Below, piece after piece: positions 47,705-60,291 of a stretch of 64,000 bases of DNA. The DNA is taken from contig JAKGHH010000004.1 of assembly GCA_022828595.1 (NCBI GenBank), positions 58,505,421 to 58,569,420 of the forward strand, read 5' to 3'. Every line of letters begins with the position of its first letter. Within the stretch, counting starts at the first letter, position 1. Both the position numbers and the translations under genes were made by a program. The notes beneath the pieces were generated by a model. That model was given only the letters and a program-made list of their open reading frames with translations, was not told where the DNA came from and made no database searches. This DNA is from Nelumbo lutea (lineage: Eukaryota > Streptophyta > Magnoliopsida > Proteales > Nelumbonaceae).

Positions 47705-47707
47705 TTA

Positions 47708-48055
47708 TTTATGCAGGAGTGCCCATGATTCCATTTCTAAAGTTCTCTCATAATACTGGACCAATAGCAGTGTACATCAGCTCCATAACCATAATAAGGC
47801 TGCAAACGGATCTTATCTATTGGATTTATATATATTAAAATCTAATTGCAATTGGATATTAAATAGTATAAATAAATTAAATTAAAATTTATGAAAATAT
47901 TATATATTATTTATTAAAATAACTAAAAATGACTGTATTTCATGAATAAAAAAATTAAAAATTAATTCTATAAAACTTAAACATATGACAATTTAGTAAA
48001 AGCACAACAATCAAACCAACTTTGCCAATAGACATAATATAAATTTGAGTGAGGT
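47708..48055. other. AT-rich spacer, nothing recognised
   Basis: About 350 bp with long A/T runs between the MITE and the SINE. Confidence 0.4.
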
Positions 48056-48211
48056 TTGGGACAATGGCTGGGTTGTTTCATTGAGACTTGGGTGACTAGG
48101 GTTCAAATTTTGGAAACAGCCTTTGTATGTGCAGGTGTAAAGCTGCGCACATCTAGATCTCCCCAAACCCAACATTGGCATGGACCTTGTGCACTAAGCT
48201 GCCCTTTATAT
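48056..48211 (+). mobile_element. Au-type SINE
   Basis: The sequence has a B-box-like agggttcaaat, then ttggaaacagcctttg, gcaggtgtaaagctgcgcac and finally gcactaagctgccctttat. This order is characteristic of the plant Au SINE, which ends in a GTGCACCGGGCTGCCCTTT-like block. The A box is degraded. I see no clear target duplication. Confidence 0.75.
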
Positions 48212-49694
48212 GAACTTATACATTTAAATCAAATTAAATTGGATCAGATCTGATAAAAGGTAGATTCATATTTGATCCGATTAAAAAATTTTATGGATCA
48301 AATTCAGTTTACCCTTAATGGGTTCCATTTAGAATTCAAAGTTGCTCTCCGAAGTCATGCTAGCATGATGAATCAAGATCGGGTGGGTGCATATTTTGAT
48401 TTCAATTTGAATCAACCGTATAGAGAAAATAAAAGAGTGGCCCTGAATATTAGCTTGCTAGAGGCCAAGTCTCCTTACTCTGACACGTCATTGGTTGATA
48501 TGAGAAAATACTCAAACGACACATCAGCCCATCAGTGTGAGTTACATTTGTTAAGTAGAATCCAGCATGGGGGATCCCTTTTGGAGGAATTCTTTAGGGC
48601 CCAATCATTTTTTGGATTTTGAGAGGGAAGAAAGTTAGTCAATAAGATTTTGGTTCCCATTGACCAAGATACCAATGTTCTTTTTCAGATTTATGTGAGA
48701 TCAATGAAAATTTTATTTTGGATAAGTGATATCCATTTCCCAGGTGGGTAAGTAATTTTTCCACCTACAGGTAAAGTTGTCAAAACTTATGGAACAAAAT
48801 TGTCCCTTTTAATAATGACTTTTTTATGGCTAAAACAATAATTGTCTTATTTATCTAAGAAATAAAAGAATATGGGTAAATGCACTTGCCTGAATAGTGT
48901 GCATTTATCCGAGTAACTTCCCGAAAAGCAAACAGGGCCTCAGTTAAATAAGAACTAAAACCATCTGTGAATGGATTAACCAACGACCTCAACATCCATC
49001 TGCCATGTGAAAGTCTGAGGCTCTTCACATCCCAGACATCCAATTCTTATACTATTTCTTCAGTACTAAATGTTTAAAATATGAGAACCCTGCTAACTTG
49101 ACAAAACATAAATAAATACAACCATACAAGTAGATCAATATTAAAACCTTGTCAGTTGTCACCAACCAAGAATAACCAAATTCAGATCCGGACCGTTATA
49201 TCGCTTTAAAAAATATGTACAACCAAATTGGAACAGTGCAATAACTCAGACCACCCAATGCTCTCCTCACACAAGTCACAAAGCCCAAATTGGAACAGTG
49301 GAATAACTTCAGATCTAACAGTAACTTGTAAAGTATACCTTCTCATAAATAAGCTCATTCTCTGGTTTATTTGTAGTGCAAATGGGGAGAAAGTAGGGAT
49401 GCAGTTGTTCCAATTCCTTTTGCACCACCTCTCATAGCTCATCTCATACTACCAGAGTCTACCACACAACCAGTTCCTGTTTCCTTTTTGTTTCAGGTTC
49501 TACTTATTTATATATTTATTTTTTGAAACCAACTTCTAATTAATTTTGTCAGGAGTAAAATAGGAAATAAATGATGTGGTCCCCTACTTGTATGGAAGAG
49601 AATGAAAGTGGGTATTGCAAATTTCCATTTCATTTTTTGGATGCAAAAAATAAAATGCATCGCCTATAAGTACAAACATAAAAGTGCACATTCA
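48212..49694. other. Intergenic, nothing firmly recognised
   Basis: A 116-residue open frame at 48272-48622 has no recognisable domain or codon pattern. Nothing else stands out. Confidence 0.35.
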
Positions 49695-49974
49695 CAAGTA
49701 TGGATGCAAATCCTAGCTGTATAAAACGCCTGCAAATTCAAATCCTTGGGAAGATCAACTCACCAACCCATCCAAACAATTTTAATGCTCAACCTCAACA
49801 AACCTATCCAAACAACTTTAATGCTCAACCTCACCAAGTATGGATGCAAATCCTAGCTGTATAAAACGCCTGCAAATTCAAATCCTTGGGAAGATCAACT
49901 CACCAACCCATCCAAACAATTTTAATGCTCAACCTCAACAAACCTATCCAAACAACTTTAATGCTCAACCTCAC
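49695..49974 (+). repeat. 140-bp tandem duplication
   Basis: The unit beginning caagtatggatgcaaatcc occurs at 49695 and again at 49835, essentially identical. Each copy contains a smaller internal repeat of aacaa[t/c]tttaatgctcaacctca. Confidence 0.85.
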
Positions 49975-50773
49975 CAACCTATCTAAACAACAAACCTTAG
50001 TGATTGCATGAAAGGAAAATATCTAAAACTAATGTAATCTTTACCCAGCTCCCATTTTCTCAGGTCATAAAGTTATCTCCATCATCATTAAAATTACTAC
50101 CAGAATACACATAAAGCAACAAGAAAACACCTATAGAAATGAAGAAAAAGCAAAAGAAACTAATTAAATGGTTGCAAGCAAAAATGGTACAAGATGGTCA
50201 GAGAACTAGCTGCAAAACCATGAATCTCCTAGTCAAATTCTTTATTCATCAAGGTAGAACTCAATTAAAATATAGAGCAAAAGGCAAAGCAATACTGGGT
50301 AGAAAATTCACTATTGGGGAATATAATGTAAATTGTTCTCATTATTATCACTTAAAAAATTCAGCTCTAGCACTTCAGATCCAGTAAATGACATCACTAT
50401 TGCTTGCCACATATACACAAGACATGAAAAGAAAACACATAAAAAACAGAAAGTTATAGAAGTTCAACGAGTTAAAAACAAATAAATCTTTGGACATTAT
50501 CTAGATACAACACCAAGACAACAACTTGTATGGCTGATCAAACAAAGGTACTACTCAAGGGAACAAATATGCGGAATGACAACATAGCCAATCTACAGCA
50601 CTCACAATGGGACACAACAAAGTGTATCACTGGCGTAGTACAATAATTTGCATCTGATTGCAATATTTAATTAAAGGAAGATGGTACGAAAAACCACAGT
50701 GAACCTATATATTCATCATTACGCCAGCCATGGGCCTTGGAATCCAAGAATGCTGTCCTAGAACCCAGCACTG

Positions 50774-51240
50774 CAGCCACTTGAAGATTGCTATATAACC
50801 AGGAACAAATAAGGCATTACAAGAAACAGTTCCTAAGCCAATTATGTTCCTTCTTTACAATAAAAGTCCAATTAAGGCTTTTCATCCAAGCAAATTAAGA
50901 GTGTAACTATGGCCTTCAGTGTCATTTTAGCTCTTTCCCTTCAATGGGTGTATTGTTTATTGATTGCCAGCATTCTAGCCATAAGATATAGCCTTAATTG
51001 CAGCCACTTGAAGAATGAAGATTGCTATATAACCAGGAACAAATAAGGCATTACAAGAAACAGCTTCTAAGCCAATTATAGATGTTCCTTCTTTACAATA
51101 AAAGTCCAATTAAGGCTTTTCTTCCTAGCAAATTAAGAGTGTAACCGTGGCCTTCAGTGCCATTTTAGCTCTTCCCCTTCAATGGGTGTATTATTTATTG
51201 ATTGCCAGCATTCTAGCATTCTAGCCATAAGGTATAGCTG
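50774..51240 (+). repeat. About 230-bp tandem duplication
   Basis: The unit beginning cagccacttgaag occurs at 50774 and again at 51001. Both run through ttgctatataaccaggaac and caatgggtgtatt to attctagccata. Copies differ by a few small insertions (for example aatgaag) and point changes. Confidence 0.82.
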
Positions 51241-51412
51241 TCTTATAAATTTTTTCCATTAGTTTAGTTTGTTTGCTTAGTCACAAAGTACTAAATTTGA
51301 ACACCTCTACTTCATCATCCACCCTGCTTTATGTTCTTGAAGACAACCTAATAAGTACAGAAAGAAGATAGAAACAAACTCTCACTATTCAGCTATAATT
51401 TAATTAAAGATG

Positions 51413-51426
51413 CCCCCCCCCCCCCC
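51413..51426 (+). repeat. Run of 14 C
   Basis: An uninterrupted C homopolymer, unusual in this AT-rich sequence. Its length may be uncertain in the assembly. A run of 23 A lies at 52500-52522. Confidence 0.8.
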
Positions 51427-53040
51427 GAAAGAGGTTCCAAAATTATGTTCTTCATTCACTACTTACTGTAAAACCTAAGAAATCTTAATTTTGTTCTTTT
51501 AGCTACCTCCAAAATGAGCCAGCCATGCTGGATTTTTCTTATTGACACTTATTTTTGTAGGGAGAGGTACCACTTCGTGCCTCTCTAAGGGTTGCTTGCA
51601 AGTGATTTTACTTGTCAAAAAAAATAAAAAAAAATGATTATTGGCACACTGGGACACCCAAAAGCCTATGGACTATAGAAAGTTAGGGATATAAAAACTT
51701 AGACCTGAGGGATCCATAAGTCAATCACATATCACCATTTCTAGTTTCTTAGTCACATTAACCAAAATTATGTCATCTACAAGTTACATGACAAAGCTGC
51801 TTCTATATGTATTCAATAACACATCATTCATACTGAATACATATATGGCCTCAAATAAGGATTATCATGATACATTCGTCAAGGGTAGATATTCCCATTC
51901 AGTCTCAGTTATAATAAGCTATTGATAGAGACATTTGAGAAAGATTTCCACAAACGCCCAACCAAAATTATCTATAAACACATCAAATTCGGTTTCTTTT
52001 TGGTCGGGGGTCAGAGCAGGACTCTTAGAAGTTAGAAGAATGATCATCTCCTTGGAATTTTCAAAACACAATATCTCCAATGATTTATACCATGCAACGT
52101 AAGATCTTTTCTCTCTTTAAGAATCCAAGTGTAGAACTTCTCTCTTATGTCCAAAGAAAAGGATTAGATTGGGGATTTTACAACTTCATAAGATTTTTCA
52201 GCCCACTAGATCTCTCATATGGAAGATATTTCTTGATTGCCAATGTATTTAACCTACTCCTATATTTCCCCTTCGCCAAATATTTACACAACTTTCAATC
52301 ATAATGCAAATTTTAGTTGATAAACCTAGATGGACTTATACTTAATAGCATACTATGTTTCTCAGCAAATTTCTTGTGACTACATCAGTAAGTTTGATTG
52401 TCCAGAAAATGAGAGAACGAGAAATATTCTAGAATTTGCCATGAAAACCCTAAAACAAGCATTTGGCCAGCCTAAGAAAGTGGATAAAACCCATTTCTCA
52501 AAAAAAAAAAAAAAAAAAAAAAGTGGAGAGAACCCACAATAGTGGGCCCCATCCCTGCAACTCTTTTGAAATTGCCATTTTTTTGCCAAATTAAGCACTT
52601 TCAAGAAAAGAAATATTTTCTTTCCTCCTACTGTTTATCTTCTTCTAGTTTCTTTCACTTTCTTACATATAACAACCAAATGAACCCCATAAAGACCAAG
52701 TTCTAGACAAGATTTCTTGTCATGATTTTTCAAGTCCTCAAACAGCCAAATCTCAACTTACTTTGGCCTTGAAAAGTCCAAACAGATCTTATAACAAACA
52801 TCAAAGTAGCATTGCAAAATATGTGTAAAACTAATAAGAAGCACAAAGACATAACAAGGCCACAAGATTTACCAAGTAAAGGTACTCTGAACTTTGCACA
52901 TTATGAAATATAGTGAAAGCACAATTATAACTTGCCAAAGCCAAAAGTGGGTAAAAGGATCTCTAAGACATTAAGATCCTTACTCTAGTTCTGAATTGCA
53001 TACATAAACATCAGCTGTGATCTCACTCCTAGAAACCACT
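51427..53040. other. Downstream flank of the XRI1-like gene, nothing recognised
   Basis: No coding feature identified. The 3' untranslated region of the minus-strand gene probably occupies part of 53040-53212. Where transcription ends is not visible. Confidence 0.35.
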
Positions 53041-53212
53041 TGAATATAAACACATTGAATTGTTGGATGAATCCCAACAACTGTCCTTCAAAAAGCCCCA
53101 ATGTCAACTTTTAAACTGGCCTCAGAAATTATACAAAAATAACCCTCACAACAAAAATAATGGAGAGAGAAGCCACAGAAAATGGGGTGGAAATAAAAGA
53201 AAACTTATAAGT

Positions 53213-55676
53213 TCAGCCTTTGGTTCTCATGATTGTAATGCTGCCTTTGCCTCCTTCCGTGCAAATTTTGGTTTTAACAACTACAGGCTTTCCAGAAAAA
53301 GCTGAAGTGGGGTAAGAAGCAGAAGAGTCATCATCAATATTGTGCTTTGACTTTGATGGTGGTGTGCGTATCCTTTGGTTTATGTCCTTCAGAGTTACAT
53401 TTCCATGGATCCCACATGGTTTGATGAGGGCAAATGGATAAGCAACAGAAGAAGCAAGTTTTGTGGGCGTCCGCATGTACAATTTCCTTCCTATGTATGT
53501 CAAATGGGAACTCTCAAATCGATTCCTTTGAAATCTGAACAGCACAAACTAAAAATTAAAGACTGCAAACAGATTAGTACCTTTAAAAACATTCCGAGGA
53601 GATGGGGTCGCACATTCTTGCACAACATTAGGTTCTTCTACTTCAGGAGGGGTGTTGCAGAACTCTAGGGAGAAAAATATTGTATGTCAAAAATTTTTAG
53701 TTAAGACACCATTAAATAAGTCTAATTATTGATTAATTGAATGAAGATATATGAAATACCTGAAATATCAAGTTGCTCATCAAGCAACCCAGACACATTG
53801 CTGCAGCCCATGCGCATCAAAAGAAAAATTATTCAAATGAAGGTGCAAACTGATTGCATAAAAATGTAAAGTTGAAAGAAGCATACATATCATCAGAGCT
53901 AAAATGCATCTCCGCATCATTAAAGCAATTGGCAAGCCACCCCTCACATGATTGATCCAGGCCCTCATTCCCAGAGGTAAACCTATCTACTTGCACCAAT
54001 GAAATAATTAGAATAGCCTTCACTTCAGCTCAACAATATTCATGTGACAACAGAAGTTATGAGAGAAACCTGTAAATTCTGAAATCCACTCTGAACTTTG
54101 AGGTAAAGCTTCTTCAATTGAATCTTCCCTATCCTGCACAAAAAGTGAAGAACATAACACCCCCATCTTGCATATCATATCCACTGTAATAATTAAGAAT
54201 GACATTTCTATAATAAAAAATACAAGTATATCTATGTCTGATGGCATATCCATTATAGTGCAATCATATTTCAACCTACATTAAGGAAATAAGTATGAAA
54301 TGCATCATTTTCCCTAATTTGGTGGTCAAATAAAACCCATATGAAAAAAAAATAAACCAATAATGTACAGATAAAAAATAACAATAATTAACTCTATGTA
54401 AAATTTTATCAATGAATTGTGATGCTCCACTGACCTTTGATTTTACGAAGGCAGATGGTAACTCTTCATTACAAAAGCAAGGATCTATAACTTGAGTATT
54501 GAATTGTAGCATCCGCCGCCTCTTTGTTTGGGAAGTAGGCTCTCTATATTCCTCCAGTTCCTTGTTCACATTTTCTGAAATACATTCGTTCATATTAAGA
54601 AGTCAATATGCAATACAACTAAACTTGTAAACACAAAAGCAGCAAATATTACAAAATAAAAAGAGGAATAACGCACTCCCACTTTCAGCAGCATGGTATG
54701 CTAAATCTCCACAAGCCTTTATTGGGGTTGCTTCATCAAACATGTAGGATAGATCTTCTTCATTCTGGCTCACATCATCCCATAGATAATGAGAGGTGTC
54801 TGCTCCAAACAAATTGACTGATTCCACATAAGATACCCTCTCAAAATGTTGTACGTCTAACAGAAGAAATATTGTGAGGACTTACCGAGATGAGAATCCT
54901 TTTGGATATAATATTCATCACTTTTCCATTCCCATGGCTCGCTATAACCATTTCATAGGAAAGAAAAAAGGAGAAGAAAAAGATTCAGTCAATCAAACTG
55001 AAGCAGAACCCATAATTAATTAATACAATAAAGCTAAAACTAGAACAAATAAAAATGTGAAAATTACTGGGATTCAATCTCCAGGCAGATCCATCGTGAT
55101 AGAAACTTAACAAAATCAACTCAAAATAGATGTTACAAACAAATACTGATAAAAGGAAAAAAAAAAAAGCGGGATTTGACTGTCCTAAAATTTTGAAGAG
55201 AAAAGATAAAGGATACAAAACAACGACCAAAAACAGAAAATAAAATATGAATAATCTCGGTTCAACTCACTAGTTACCGAAATCTTCATAAACACAAACA
55301 AAATACTCAATCAACACCCAAGTAATGTAAGAAAAATGGGGAAATACAAAATCCCATTTAAGTCACTACTTGCTACATTTCTCATCAACATCAAAGAAAT
55401 GCAAGATTAACCCATCAAAATGCACGAAAAAAAACTCACAATGCAAACAGTTTACAGCGAGTACATTCCAAGGAACGGCGAGATTTTCAGAGATTCAGCA
55501 GCAATTTCCAGAAAAATTTAACCCATCAAAATGCACGAAAAAAAACTCACAATGCAAACAGTTTATAGCGAGTACATTCCAAGGAACGGCGAGATTTTCA
55601 GAGATTCAGCAGCAATTTCCAGAAAAATTTAAAACAAACAAAGTCAAGATGATCAAGAGTTTTAAACTTACTCCAT
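53213..55676 (-). CDS. XRI1: XRI1-like protein (X-ray-induced transcript 1 family), 9 coding exons
   Basis: Predicted coding exons on the minus strand: 55672-55676, 54886-54941, 54677-54856, 54435-54574, 54070-54133, 53887-53986, 53760-53800, 53581-53664, 53213-53490. They join in frame to 948 nt, 315 residues. The protein starts MDEPWEWKSDEYY. It contains NEEDLSYMFDEATPIKACGD, a basic KRRR cluster (98-101, possible nuclear signal), GWLANCFNDAEMHFSSDDM and the strongly conserved C-terminus RTPTKLASSVAYPF..IKPCG, then SAFSGKPVV and GGKGSITIMRTKG. This matches plant XRI1. The Arabidopsis protein is induced by ionising radiation, interacts with MND1 and is needed for meiosis/pollen development. 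All introns are GT..AG by eye. The first coding exon is only ATGGA, and intron 1 holds a tandem duplication. Confidence 0.88.
55411..55632 (-). repeat. 111-bp tandem duplication in intron 1 of the XRI1-like gene
   Basis: The unit cccatcaaaatgcacg... occurs at 55411 and again at 55522. The only difference I see is ttacagcg versus ttatagcg. Because 111 is a multiple of three it creates a long but meaningless open frame on the opposite strand. Confidence 0.9.
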
Positions 55677-55923
55677 TTTGTTTTAGACCAACAAGATCAG
55701 TTCCCAGGGATTGTAACGTCGACTTAACTGTTGAATCGCCGGTTGAGTATGTATTGATCTCTGCTCCCTGCTGGAGTAAAACCCTAGAGCAGACTGCTTC
55801 GTTCTTCCCTCTTCAAGTAACTGTCATAAATAAAGGAGAGAGACGCATGCGTACCTGTGATTCGGTAGAGTAGGACTTGTTTGATCCGACCCGATATACG
55901 AAGATCCGAATCTTTACACGTAG

Positions 55924-55929
55924 CACGTG
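55924..55929. promoter_or_regulatory. G-box (CACGTG) upstream of the XRI1-like gene
   Basis: The palindromic CACGTG in tagcacgtggc lies about 250 bp upstream of the predicted ATG, close to where a promoter is expected. G-boxes bind bZIP and bHLH factors. A TATA-like tttatttatg (minus strand near 55830) would place transcription start around 55800. Both assignments rest on motif and position only. Confidence 0.35.
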
Positions 55930-57671
55930 GCTAATTCCTCGGCTAAAATCTAGGTCAGGTTCGGCTTGGTGCCTGGTGGGATGTGGATTGTATAAGCCAA
56001 TGTAGAGTGTAGACCAATTTTAGACCCGCATCCGGTGGATAAAATGGATTCATATACAGCCCCATTTACTCTTTCAGGTCTAATTGCATTTCTAACTTAT
56101 GGGGCTGTTAGGTGGCCTTTGATAAATTTAAAATCCGATATCTGAAAAGCTAAAAAGTAAAAATGATTTTATGCTATTGTTTGGGTTTAAAATCTAAAAT
56201 GAAATAGAAATGATTTTATGTTTTTTAAAGGCTCTAAAAGATAAAATCATTTGAATTGAGAAACATGCTTCAAGATGGCTCACATAATCCGAAAAAAAAA
56301 AAGTTTTATTGATGAATAATTTAACCAAGCAAGGTTTTAAAATCCATTGTGGAAAACATTTTTTTGGCATTGAACTTGTGCTGATTTTATGATTTTTAGG
56401 GCAATGAAACCAAACATAATTGTGATCATATAGTCGACGGGTCCATGATACAAGATCTTAGCGACCATCCAAATTTGCTAAATCGCTCCATTTTGTATTC
56501 GGGTTTGGCCCGGACAGACACATACCTTTCGGGCCGTTGAGAAATCTTTTGGACCATTGACCAGCAGAGAGGAACGTTACCCTCGGAGTCACGAAAGGAG
56601 CACATATCCAAAAACACGGGTAGTGGCACATTGCTCAATTACTAATGGACCGTTGCTGCCCCATGTGAAATGGCATAAACGCCCTCGCCTTGGGATGTCT
56701 GCTCCTTTCCTGTTAAGATCGGCCGCGAGATGGGTTGACCTTAACGAGATGCTTGCAAACAACGACACCGTGCAACTCCTCGTGTTCTTGGATGCAGATA
56801 AGGTGGGACCCGTTAAAACATGTCCTTTCATACGGCCCACAGGATGAAGTTTCCAAGAATTGCTGCTCTTTTGTCTGCAACTCCAAGCAGTCAGGTTGTA
56901 CAATTCTCAGTACATTTTAACATGAAGCCTTTTTCAAGTTTTAACCGTTGATCGCTTGTTCTTGTGTGAGGATTAGCTTTTAAATGGGTCCCAGCTCATT
57001 CACTAGCCAATCCATGAATCTATGTTGGTTGTTGTTGGATCAGACCGGACCGGACGTAGAACCTGTTTGGCCAGTGGGTCGTAGGCTAAATGGTTTAATC
57101 GGTGCATTTGATTATTTAATTAAGGAAAATGTAATAACTAAAAATTTTAAAATAGCAGAAAATAGTTTTAAATTATCTTTATATGATGCCAATACGTGCT
57201 TTTCTTTAAAAGGTAATCATTTAAATTCGGCATAGTATATTGGTGGAATCCATAATATTAAATTATTAATGCTTATAAAAGGTAGTCATTTAAATATTTT
57301 AATCTTTAAATCATCAATAAGTTAATGCACTTAAGGAAGTTAATGAAAACTCTTTCAAAAATTAAAGGGAAAATAATAGATAGTCACTCTACATTTAGAA
57401 GGATGCAATATTTAACCCCTAAAATTTTGTTTTGCGATAAAGAACCCCCCCGGCAAACATCTAGATTCCATTATTTTGCCTCTTAACCAGCTAATGGGGT
57501 TAACTTAAAATTAAATTAATAACTTGGCCATTTAAGATTTTTTGGACTGATAGGAACAAATGATAATACCGTTTTAAAGCATAAATTATTCTCAAGATGA
57601 ACTTTGTTGATGAAAGGAAGTTGATAGAAACATGTGAGAGTTAGGATTTTTGAAAAAAAAAAAAAAAAAAC
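55930..57671. other. Intergenic, nothing firmly recognised
   Basis: Between 56430 and 56920 the base composition is richer in G/C than the surroundings and short open frames overlap on both strands, but no domain is recognisable. The rest is AT-rich. Confidence 0.35.
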
Positions 57672-57984
57672 TAAGGGTCCGTTTGGTTTGTGATTGGAAT
57701 CGGAATGGGAATCCCTTGGAATTGGAATCGGAATGGTCTAGTTCCCCTACCTGTTTGGTTGAAACAGGAATCAGAATCAAATCCTGATTGATGCTATTTG
57801 GTTCATCAAGAGGTTGGAATCGGAATCAGCCATGATTTCCAATTTGCCCTTAATAAAAATAAAAAAATAAAAAATGCATGAAAATTCCAAAAAATGTAGA
57901 AATTGCAGAAATTTTGTAGGAAATGCAGAAATTATAATAATTTTATAGCAAATTCAAAAAAATGCATGAAAATTTTGTAGCAAA

Positions 57985-58436
57985 TTCAGAAATTTTGCTT
58001 GTAGCTATCCACCGCTTCTTCAAACATCTCCTCTGTCTCATTGTTAATCCACCCATACTTGCTCATGAATGGACTGACTAGGGATTTTGGAGGGTAATTA
58101 GCAATAAAATCCTTCCACACGTTATCACCCTCCAAATCCTTAACAACCTCCAGAAAGGCAGTTGTTGCATTTGAAACCTCCCCTGAAACTAATCATCATC
58201 ACCCTGTCACCTCTTCTCAACCTCCGGCAGCCCCAAACTCTTTCCCACCCCGTCGATAACCACCTTTTCCGCCAGTTGAAGGCAAAAATGGTCGATCCCA
58301 GTCTTGAAATTCACTCCTGCTTTGACATCGCTGCTCTTGCTAGCAAACGCGTTGTCCTTCTTGGGCCAAGAAAGGAGGTGTGTTACTATAACATATCGAA
58401 GCAGCTCCCTTAGCAGTAGCACTTAGGTGCTAATAC
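57985..58436 (-). pseudogene. Coding-like segment inside the Tourist-like element (continues at 60292-60406)
   Basis: The minus strand can be read, with one frameshift and no start, as RLEFHLGKNLPKFATRAF (from 60292-60406). After the LTR it continues LLSWPKKDNAFASKSSDVK and IDHFCLQLAEKVVIDGV, and then LEGDNVWKDFIANYPPKSL and FMSKYGWINNETEEMFEEAV. The composition is protein-like and less AT-rich than its surroundings, but I do not recognise the family. It may be a captured host-gene fragment or a decayed transposon protein. Confidence 0.4.
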
Positions 58437-60291
58437 TGTTAGACAGTTTTGTATGCCCTTAGCTTCAATCAAAATGATGTACTTTATGAGTTTATTGTAA
58501 ATAAACAAAAGTGCATATTTGATTCATGTTCCCTTGGTATGTTTCTGTGTAATACCCTTAAACTGGACACTTAATGAGACTCGTGTTAGTTTAGAATTTT
58601 CACAGCCAGTGGGTCGGTCTGGGGAGACCTATCCTGACAAGGCTGACACTGTGGTGCCACTAAGTTAGTTGGGGTGGCTTGTCTCAGCTACCGGGGTGAG
58701 ATCCTAGGCACATACAGTGTAGGATTAATTGAATCTTTGATACTACATTGGGTGTCGGATTAGGCTGTCTTTGATGTACTAATCAGTGAGATCCTTAGCG
58801 GGGTCAAAACCTGGGTATGTTGGGATAGTTTGAGAATTCATCTGAGTGGGTGATCATAGTGACAGGATCAGCCCCTTTGTCCGATAAAGGTAATGATCGG
58901 GGATGCACTCTCACTGATGGAAACCAAGACTGTTGGCAGCCGATTTCAATCGTTGAGATTTTTTTTGCAAAATATATTTTATATGAGATATAAAAGTATA
59001 TAAATTATGGTTTCGAAATGATTTGGAAAAAGGTTTTAATTCCTAGGATCCATACTTGAGAGAGTGCAACACTGTTCCTTACAGCCGAGGGAGAGGTCCT
59101 CTCTTGTCGGGCAGTGTATGATCATTATGTGCTGAGAGGTTAAGTGTAAGATCATTGAGGATAATACCTGATGGGCTAATCTTGCATCTGCCCACAGTCC
59201 CTGGGTGTTACAAGGTGGCTTGGCCCAGGGACTACTTAGGGTAAGTGTTGGGCTCATAGAGCCCATCTGATGGGTTTCAGGGGGTGCACTGTCTATAACA
59301 GTGTATTCGGCCAGCCTTGTAACAAAGGCTGTGATGAACCCATGTGACTGATGTGTACAAGGAAGCCCAACTGGGCAACAGTTTGGAAGGCTAAATGAAT
59401 ACATAACCTTAAATGGGCCTTAAGCCCATTTCGAACTGGGCTAATTTGATTAGTCACTTAAGGGGCGAATTCCGAGATGGATCAGTTGATAGGATTGGGC
59501 CCACACTTTATCCACTTAGAGAGTCCAAGATCTAAATAAGATTTAGATCTAGAAACTTCCTAATTAGATTAGGAGATAGCTGATCTAATCTGCAGATAAG
59601 ATAAGGGTTGTCCCTTATCTTAAAGGGACTTCTAATCCATATATGATTTGGGTTAGCAACTCCTAACGAGATTAGGAGCTGATCCTGTTAAGTCTATAAA
59701 AGGAAGAGGGGGCGGCAGCCTTTAGACATCTCATCACAAGCAAACAATAGACAACCACAAGCAATAGTCTTGTCTTCAGAGCTGAAATCACAGAAGAGAG
59801 AATTCTGCACCCTGCAAATACTCTCTTGCCGCCTCCTTCCTGTAGCCGCCGCCTACAGTAGTTTGATCTCCATTCCTTGGGAGAAATCAAGATTGGATCT
59901 TGATTCCAATCTTTTGGAGAAAAGATTGGTGGGAGTTGTATTCACAAGCCGTCCAGGTGATTCTTGAGAAGGATCAAGTTCTTTTGGAAGAACATTGTTG
60001 ATTCTGCTCTACCCTACACTGCGCCATCTTCAGTGGGAGAAGATTTTGGATCCTACCTTGGGCGTGAACACTTCCATTGAGAGATATTATTTCTATGTAC
60101 TAGGTATTATCTCTCCCTACTCCTTTTGGTTCAGATCTGGTTCAGTTTATGGTTCAAGAATGATCATTGAAAATATGATTTTCTAAATAGGGAATTCAAT
60201 TCCCAGTTGAAGGGAGAGAAAAATTTTTGAAATTTGCCCCCCTTATTCTGCAATCTTTGGGCATCCATGTGATGGATTTCCTATCCCTTCA
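58437..60291 (+). mobile_element. Solo LTR of the large Copia family
   Basis: Forward LTR of 1855 bp from tgttagacagtttt to tatcccttca. The flanking 5-mers are aatac (58432-58436) and aacac (60292-60296), a 5-bp target duplication with one mismatch, as expected for an LTR element. No internal region remains. Collinear with the LTR at 17179-19133 in reverse. Confidence 0.85.

Noticed and set aside
48272..48622. A 116-residue open frame as a possible small gene
   Set aside because: No domain, no flanking promoter or splice logic, and it starts just after a SINE.
49695..51240. Possible CRISPR-like or satellite array
   Set aside because: Only two long copies per unit with no spacer pattern; these are simple tandem duplications in a plant genome.
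55370..55873. A 167-residue open frame on the plus strand with an internal 37-residue repeat
   Set aside because: It is antisense to intron 1 and 5' UTR of the XRI1-like gene. Its length and repeat come from a 111-bp tandem duplication of noncoding DNA, and it has no recognisable domain.
56420..56920. Overlapping open frames on both strands in a slightly G/C-richer patch
   Set aside because: No recognised domain, start context or splice pattern; may be chance.
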